The position numbers and the translations under genes were made by a program. This document shows positions 7,589 through 10,615 of a stretch of 10,615 bases of DNA, in pieces. Within the stretch, counting starts at the first letter, position 1, and each line of letters starts with the position of its first letter. Below the pieces are notes generated by a model, which had not been told where the DNA came from, did not search any database, and saw only the letters and a list, made by a program, of their open reading frames with translations. This DNA is from Comamonadaceae bacterium UBA2237 (GTDB lineage: Bacteria > Pseudomonadota > Gammaproteobacteria > Burkholderiales > Burkholderiaceae_C): contig DDYJ01000019.1 of the NCBI GenBank assembly GCA_002347905.1, positions 531 through 11,145 of the forward strand. Direction: 5' to 3'.

Positions 7589-8486
7589 CGTCGGTCAATT
7601 GCAGACTAGCTTCTCGCGCAATCCATCGCCCCAATTCATCTTGGTGCAGTTCTTGGAGTAAGACTGCGTTGTGCGTGATCTGCGACACGCGGCCAAAGTT
7701 TTGCCCCAAATACGCACCCAGAGGCACGCTCTGGATACCGAGGCGTTGTTGTCCCTTCACATGAATCAAAGCGTGGGTATTTCTTCCTTGCTGAATAAAA
7801 CCAACCAAACGTAAATCTTTTAAGCTGTAAAACTCCAGCGGTTGCTTCTCTCTTTCAAACTCTTGCACCATCCAAGGCTCTGGGTTTGTATGGCTTTCCG
7901 CCAGTGGCAGTACTTGCGCTATCTCCTTATTCTGGTGAGGGTTGTCATCCCAAAATCCGCTCGCTAATGAGTAGCCAGAACCCAATCCTATAGCCAAGAC
8001 AAAGCCAGCGCATAACATGACACCACCTTTGATACAACGCTTTCGCCATAACTGATGCTGGCGTTGCTGACGCGTGGGATAAAAGCAGATACCTCGTCCA
8101 AGTTGCGCTTGCGCCAGCGTTTCTAGAGGAGCTACACACATCAAGCGCCATTGTTTTTCATCACACAACTTGCGAATTGACACCATACGTTGGCTTGCCA
8201 AAGCGAATATTTCCCAAGCGCATAAGCCGTCTAAGAAGGGCGCTTCTTGTAATGCAACGAAGTCAAAATACCAGTCACTGGTATCTGTTGCAAACTGAAT
8301 TTGTAGTTCCTCGCACACCTGCGCGTCAAGCTCTCGCTTTGATAATTCAACCGGCAGCGACACCACAGTTCGAACATACCAAGAAGCATCCAAACCAATG
8401 GCGACCGTATGTTTATTCCCGTCTAACCATACAGTGAGTCCCAGTTCTTCATCTCGTTCTATTTGTATGGTTGTTATGTCATCCAT
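7578..8486 (-). CDS. PilP-domain membrane protein with PilM/PilN-like N-terminal part (apparent fusion)
   Basis: One unbroken 302-residue frame sits where pilM, pilN, pilO and pilP normally lie. Residues about 216-297 match PilP: PLEFYSLKDLRLVGFI, then LGAYLGQNFGRVSQIT, LLQE and GRWIAREASLQL. PilP normally is a periplasmic lipoprotein that binds the N0 domain of PilQ. Here there is no lipobox; instead a basic stretch (RQQRQHQLWRKR, 139-150) and one transmembrane helix (about 154-175) precede it, as in the N-terminus of PilN. Residues about 27-129 (VAIGLDASWYVR, LSKRELDAQVCEELQIQF, WYFDFVAL, EIFALASQRMVS) resemble the SHS2 subdomain of PilM, but the actin-like ATPase motifs are absent. Basic residues before the helix predict a cytoplasmic N-terminus and periplasmic PilP domain. 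The start is ATG at 8486, 7 bases after AAGGTGA. PilP is confident; the PilM and PilN likenesses are weaker and rest on pattern and position. Confidence 0.8.
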   Translation of the reverse strand: MDDITTIQIERDEELGLTVWLDGNKHTVAIGLDASWYVRTVVSLPVELSKRELDAQVCEELQIQFATDTSDWYFDFVALQEAPFLDGLCAWEIFALASQRMVSIRKLCDEKQWRLMCVAPLETLAQAQLGRGICFYPTRQQRQHQLWRKRCIKGGVMLCAGFVLAIGLGSGYSLASGFWDDNPHQNKEIAQVLPLAESHTNPEPWMVQEFEREKQPLEFYSLKDLRLVGFIQQGRNTHALIHVKGQQRLGIQSVPLGAYLGQNFGRVSQITHNAVLLQELHQDELGRWIAREASLQLTDDAS

Positions 8487-8492
8487 CACTCA

Positions 8493-8501
8493 CTCACCTT
8501 T
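8493..8501 (-). promoter_or_regulatory. Shine-Dalgarno of the first pil gene
   Basis: On the minus strand this reads AAAGGTGAG, the strongest ribosome-binding site seen on that strand. It is 7 bases from the ATG at 8486 and only about 3 from the GTG at 8489, so it favours the ATG as the start of the PilP-domain gene. Confidence 0.65.
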
Positions 8502-8542
8502 GTAATCTAAGCAAAGGCGGATTTTTAAAGAGGTAAGTTGTC

Positions 8543-8632
8543 ATGTGCGCATGCTCTACTAGCAGAGTTTGCGACTTTCACACAGTTTTTATAATGTCCC
8601 ATGGCGAATCCCAAAACACCCCCCTCTTCTGA
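8543..8632 (+). CDS. possible small upstream ORF overlapping the mrcA start
   Basis: A 29-codon frame begins with ATG at 8543 and ends with TGA at 8630-8632, giving a peptide starting MCACSTSRVCDF. It is preceded by AGAGGTAAG (8529-8537), a better ribosome-binding site than the one in front of mrcA. It overlaps the first 32 bases of mrcA in another frame, so ribosomes on it would pass the mrcA start. It could be a leader peptide or a coupling device, or a chance frame. It is translated only if transcription begins upstream of 8530, which conflicts with the leaderless model. The peptide resembles nothing I recognise. Confidence 0.2.
   Translation: MCACSTSRVCDFHTVFIMSHGESQNTPLF
8569..8595 (+). 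promoter_or_regulatory. candidate sigma-70 promoter of mrcA, possibly giving a leaderless mRNA
   Basis: The -10 element TATAAT (8590-8595) is a perfect match to consensus and ends 5 bases before the mrcA ATG at 8601. The best -35 is TTGCGA with a short 15-bp spacer. Transcription would start at about 8601-8602, at the start codon itself. No Shine-Dalgarno sequence precedes that ATG, which agrees with leaderless initiation but could also mean that the true promoter lies further upstream. Confidence 0.45.
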
Positions 8633-10615
8633 AAACCAAAGCGACGCCCGTCCAGAGCCTCGATCTATGGTCGGCACATTGCTTTTATGGGCTTTTGGAT
8701 TTATGGCCGCCTGCGGCGTAATCGTTGCTTTGCTCGTTGGCGTGGCATTGGCCATGGCCTATCCACAACTGCCTGATGTGAGCGAACTGTCTGACTACCG
8801 CCCCAAGTTATCGATGCGGGTCTATTCGGTAGATGGCACGCAAATCGGTGAATTTGGTGAAGAACGCCGCAACCTGATGCCTTTCAAAGACATACCCAAA
8901 GTCATGAAAGACGCAGTATTGGCCATTGAAGATGCGCGCTTTTACCAACATGGTGGGGTTGACTACATCGGTTTGCTGCGCGCGAGTTTGGCCAATCTTG
9001 GGCGCGCCAAAAGCCAAGGCGCCTCGACCATCACCATGCAAGTTGCACGCAATGTGTATTTGTCATCTGAAAAAACTTTCACTCGAAAAATTTATGAGAT
9101 CTTGCTCACCACCAAGTTGGAGCACAACCTCAGCAAGGACCAGATCTTTGAAATTTATTTGAACCAAATTTATTTGGGTAACCGTGCCTTCGGCTTTGCA
9201 GCCGCATCCGAAGCGTATTTCGGCAAACCTTTAAAAAATATCTCGATAGCCGAAGCGGCCATGTTGGCCGGTCTTCCTAAAGCGCCCTCTGCCTACAACC
9301 CCATCAGCAATCCGAAACGCGCACGTTCACGCCAGCTCTACATCATTGAGCGCATGGAGGAACATGGTTTTATTACCAAAGAGCAAGCAGCCGCCGCCAA
9401 ATTAGAAGACCTCAAAATTCGTACCGCCATGAGCGGACTCAACACCCATGCGGACTACGTCGCAGAGATGGCGCGTCAGTTGATGTTTGCGCAATACGGC
9501 ACCGACATTTACACACGCGGGTTAAATGTCTACACCACCATCCGCGCCAGCGACCAGCAAGCGGCTTACTCTGCGCTGCGCCGCGGCATCATGGACTATG
9601 AACGCCGCCAACACTACCGTGGCCCTGAGAAATTCATCACCTTGCCCACCAACCCTTCCGAGTTAGAAGACGCCATCGACGACGCTTTAATTGAGCAAGG
9701 TGACAAAGGTGACTTATTGGCTGCTGTTGTTTTAGAGGCTACACCCAAAAAAGTACGCTTAGTTCGTCGCAATGGCGAGACCATCGATGTCACGGGTGAA
9801 GGTTTACAGCCTGTGCAGTCGGGCTTGTCCGACAAAGCGCAACCCAATATCAAGTTGCGCCCTGGCGCTTTGGTACGAATTACTAAAACACCAAAAAATA
9901 CTTGGGAAATCACACAACTCCCAGAAGTAGAAGGTGCGTTTGTAGCCATTGATCCGCGCGACGGGGGCATACGCGCTTTGGTGGGTGGATTTGATTTTGA
10001 GAAAAATAAATTCAACCATGTCACCCAAGCTTGGCGCCAGCCTGGGTCGAGCTTTAAGCCTTTCATCTATTCAGCAGCGCTTGAAAAAGGATTCACGCCT
10101 TTGACCGTGATCAACGATGCACCTTTGTTTTTTGATGCCAGTGTGACGGGTGGGCAACCGTGGGAGCCCAAGAACTACGATGGCACCTTTGAAGGCCCCA
10201 TGTCGATGCGCAAAGGTTTGGCGAAATCTAAAAACATGATTTCGATCCGCATCCTGCAATCGGTTGGCGCCCAAAACGCACAAGACTGGATCACCCGTTT
10301 TGGATTTGAAGCCGACAAACATCCGCCCTACCTCACGATGGCGCTGGGCGCTGGCTCTGTCACACCTTTGCAAATGGTCACGGGTTATTCTGTTTTCGCC
10401 AACGGTGGCTACCGTGTCAATCCATACCTCATCACCAAAGTCACCGACCAAATGGGCAAGGTGTTGTCTGAATTCAAACCACCTGAACTCGATGAATCGG
10501 TGCGCGCCATTGATGCACGTAATGCGTTTGTGATGACCAGCTTGTTGCAAGAGGTCACACGCTCTGGAACGGCTGCACGCGCATCCGTGGTGTTGAAACG
10601 CAATGATATTTACGG
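8601..10615 (+). CDS. mrcA: penicillin-binding protein 1A (class A bifunctional), 3' end outside window
   Basis: PBP1A polymerises and cross-links peptidoglycan in the periplasm. The frame is open from ATG 8601 to the right edge (671 complete codons, translated by hand). A short proline-rich cytoplasmic tail is followed by one transmembrane helix (about 24-53). The GT51 transglycosylase domain contains E110-D111 in AIEDARFYQHGG, GASTITMQVARN (140-151) and EIYLNQIYLGNRAFGF. A variable OB-like stretch (about 300-430) leads into the transpeptidase, with the SxxK box SSFK at 483-486 (catalytic S483) and SKN at 543-545. The third motif, KTG, is expected beyond the window. By family length, roughly 100-180 residues are missing. 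It diverges from the pil operon, the usual position of this gene in beta- and gammaproteobacteria. Confidence 0.96.
   Translation, partial: MANPKTPPSSENQSDARPEPRSMVGTLLLWAFGFMAACGVIVALLVGVALAMAYPQLPDVSELSDYRPKLSMRVYSVDGTQIGEFGEERRNLMPFKDIPKVMKDAVLAIEDARFYQHGGVDYIGLLRASLANLGRAKSQGASTITMQVARNVYLSSEKTFTRKIYEILLTTKLEHNLSKDQIFEIYLNQIYLGNRAFGFAAASEAYFGKPLKNISIAEAAMLAGLPKAPSAYNPISNPKRARSRQLYIIERMEEHGFITKEQAAAAKLEDLKIRTAMSGLNTHADYVAEMARQLMFAQYGTDIYTRGLNVYTTIRASDQQAAYSALRRGIMDYERRQHYRGPEKFITLPTNPSELEDAIDDALIEQGDKGDLLAAVVLEATPKKVRLVRRNGETIDVTGEGLQPVQSGLSDKAQPNIKLRPGALVRITKTPKNTWEITQLPEVEGAFVAIDPRDGGIRALVGGFDFEKNKFNHVTQAWRQPGSSFKPFIYSAALEKGFTPLTVINDAPLFFDASVTGGQPWEPKNYDGTFEGPMSMRKGLAKSKNMISIRILQSVGAQNAQDWITRFGFEADKHPPYLTMALGAGSVTPLQMVTGYSVFANGGYRVNPYLITKVTDQMGKVLSEFKPPELDESVRAIDARNAFVMTSLLQEVTRSGTAARASVVLKRNDIY

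Larger units (their letters stand above)
8490..8600. promoter_or_regulatory. divergent intergenic region between the pil operon and mrcA
   Basis: This 111-bp region must hold promoters for both directions. On the plus strand there is a perfect TATAAT (8590-8595) and a candidate -35 TTGCGA (8569-8574, 15-bp spacer) or TTTGCG (8568-8573, 16-bp spacer). An imperfect palindrome CTCTACTAGCAGAG (8554-8567) lies just upstream of that -35 and could be an operator. An AT-rich run TTTTTAAAG (8522-8530) is present, but I see no convincing promoter for the minus-strand operon. Confidence 0.5.

Noticed and set aside
9614..10550. Two minus-strand open frames (150 and 159 codons) within mrcA
   Set aside because: They are mirror frames of the well-conserved transpeptidase domain, with no family resemblance and no ribosome-binding site.
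1..10615. CRISPR array, tRNA or rRNA genes, phage genes
   Set aside because: No regularly spaced repeats, no tRNA-like cloverleaf and no rRNA segment were noticed. Nearly all the sequence is occupied by recognisable genes, and the only mobile trace is the RAYT with its palindromes.

Overview
The window looks like chromosomal DNA of a betaproteobacterium, probably of the order Burkholderiales. The main reason is the gene order: mrcA (ponA) diverging from a pil secretin cluster that is followed by aroK, aroB and dgt, a neighbourhood conserved in that group. The DUF1415 gene and the protein sequence style fit this. Base composition looks close to even by eye, lower than many Burkholderiales. The genus cannot be named from the sequence alone.

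Layout. Positions 1-344 (minus strand) hold the N-terminal part of an IS200-like, REP-associated tyrosine transposase (RAYT) that runs off the left edge. Just upstream of it, at 341-354 and 363-387, lie two short palindromes of the REP type; the second covers the stop codon of the next gene. From 384 to 8486 eight minus-strand genes lie head to tail with tiny gaps or overlaps. In transcription order they are a PilM/PilN/PilP-like fusion gene, a short pilQ, aroK, aroB, dgt, an MFS transporter, a DUF1415 gene and a Methyltransf_32-type methyltransferase. They read like one long operon. A divergent intergenic region of about 110 bp (8490-8600) separates them from mrcA (penicillin-binding protein 1A), which runs on the plus strand from 8601 off the right edge.

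How the genes work together. PilQ is the outer-membrane secretin for type IV pili or DNA uptake, and the PilP-like domain of the upstream gene should dock on it. AroK and AroB are shikimate-pathway enzymes, Dgt hydrolyses dNTPs, and PBP1A builds peptidoglycan. The last three minus-strand genes have no known link to these and appear to be passengers at the end of the operon.

The most unusual part is the pil locus. The usual pilM-pilN-pilO-pilP-pilQ set is reduced to two genes. One is a roughly 302-residue membrane protein that seems to join a PilM-like SHS2 region, a PilN-like transmembrane segment and a PilP domain. The other is a secretin of at most 529 residues, without the N-terminal AMIN domains and with a histidine/methionine-rich insert. 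No PilO and no PilM ATPase core are visible. This is a candidate for a condensed, previously undescribed pilus or competence alignment complex.
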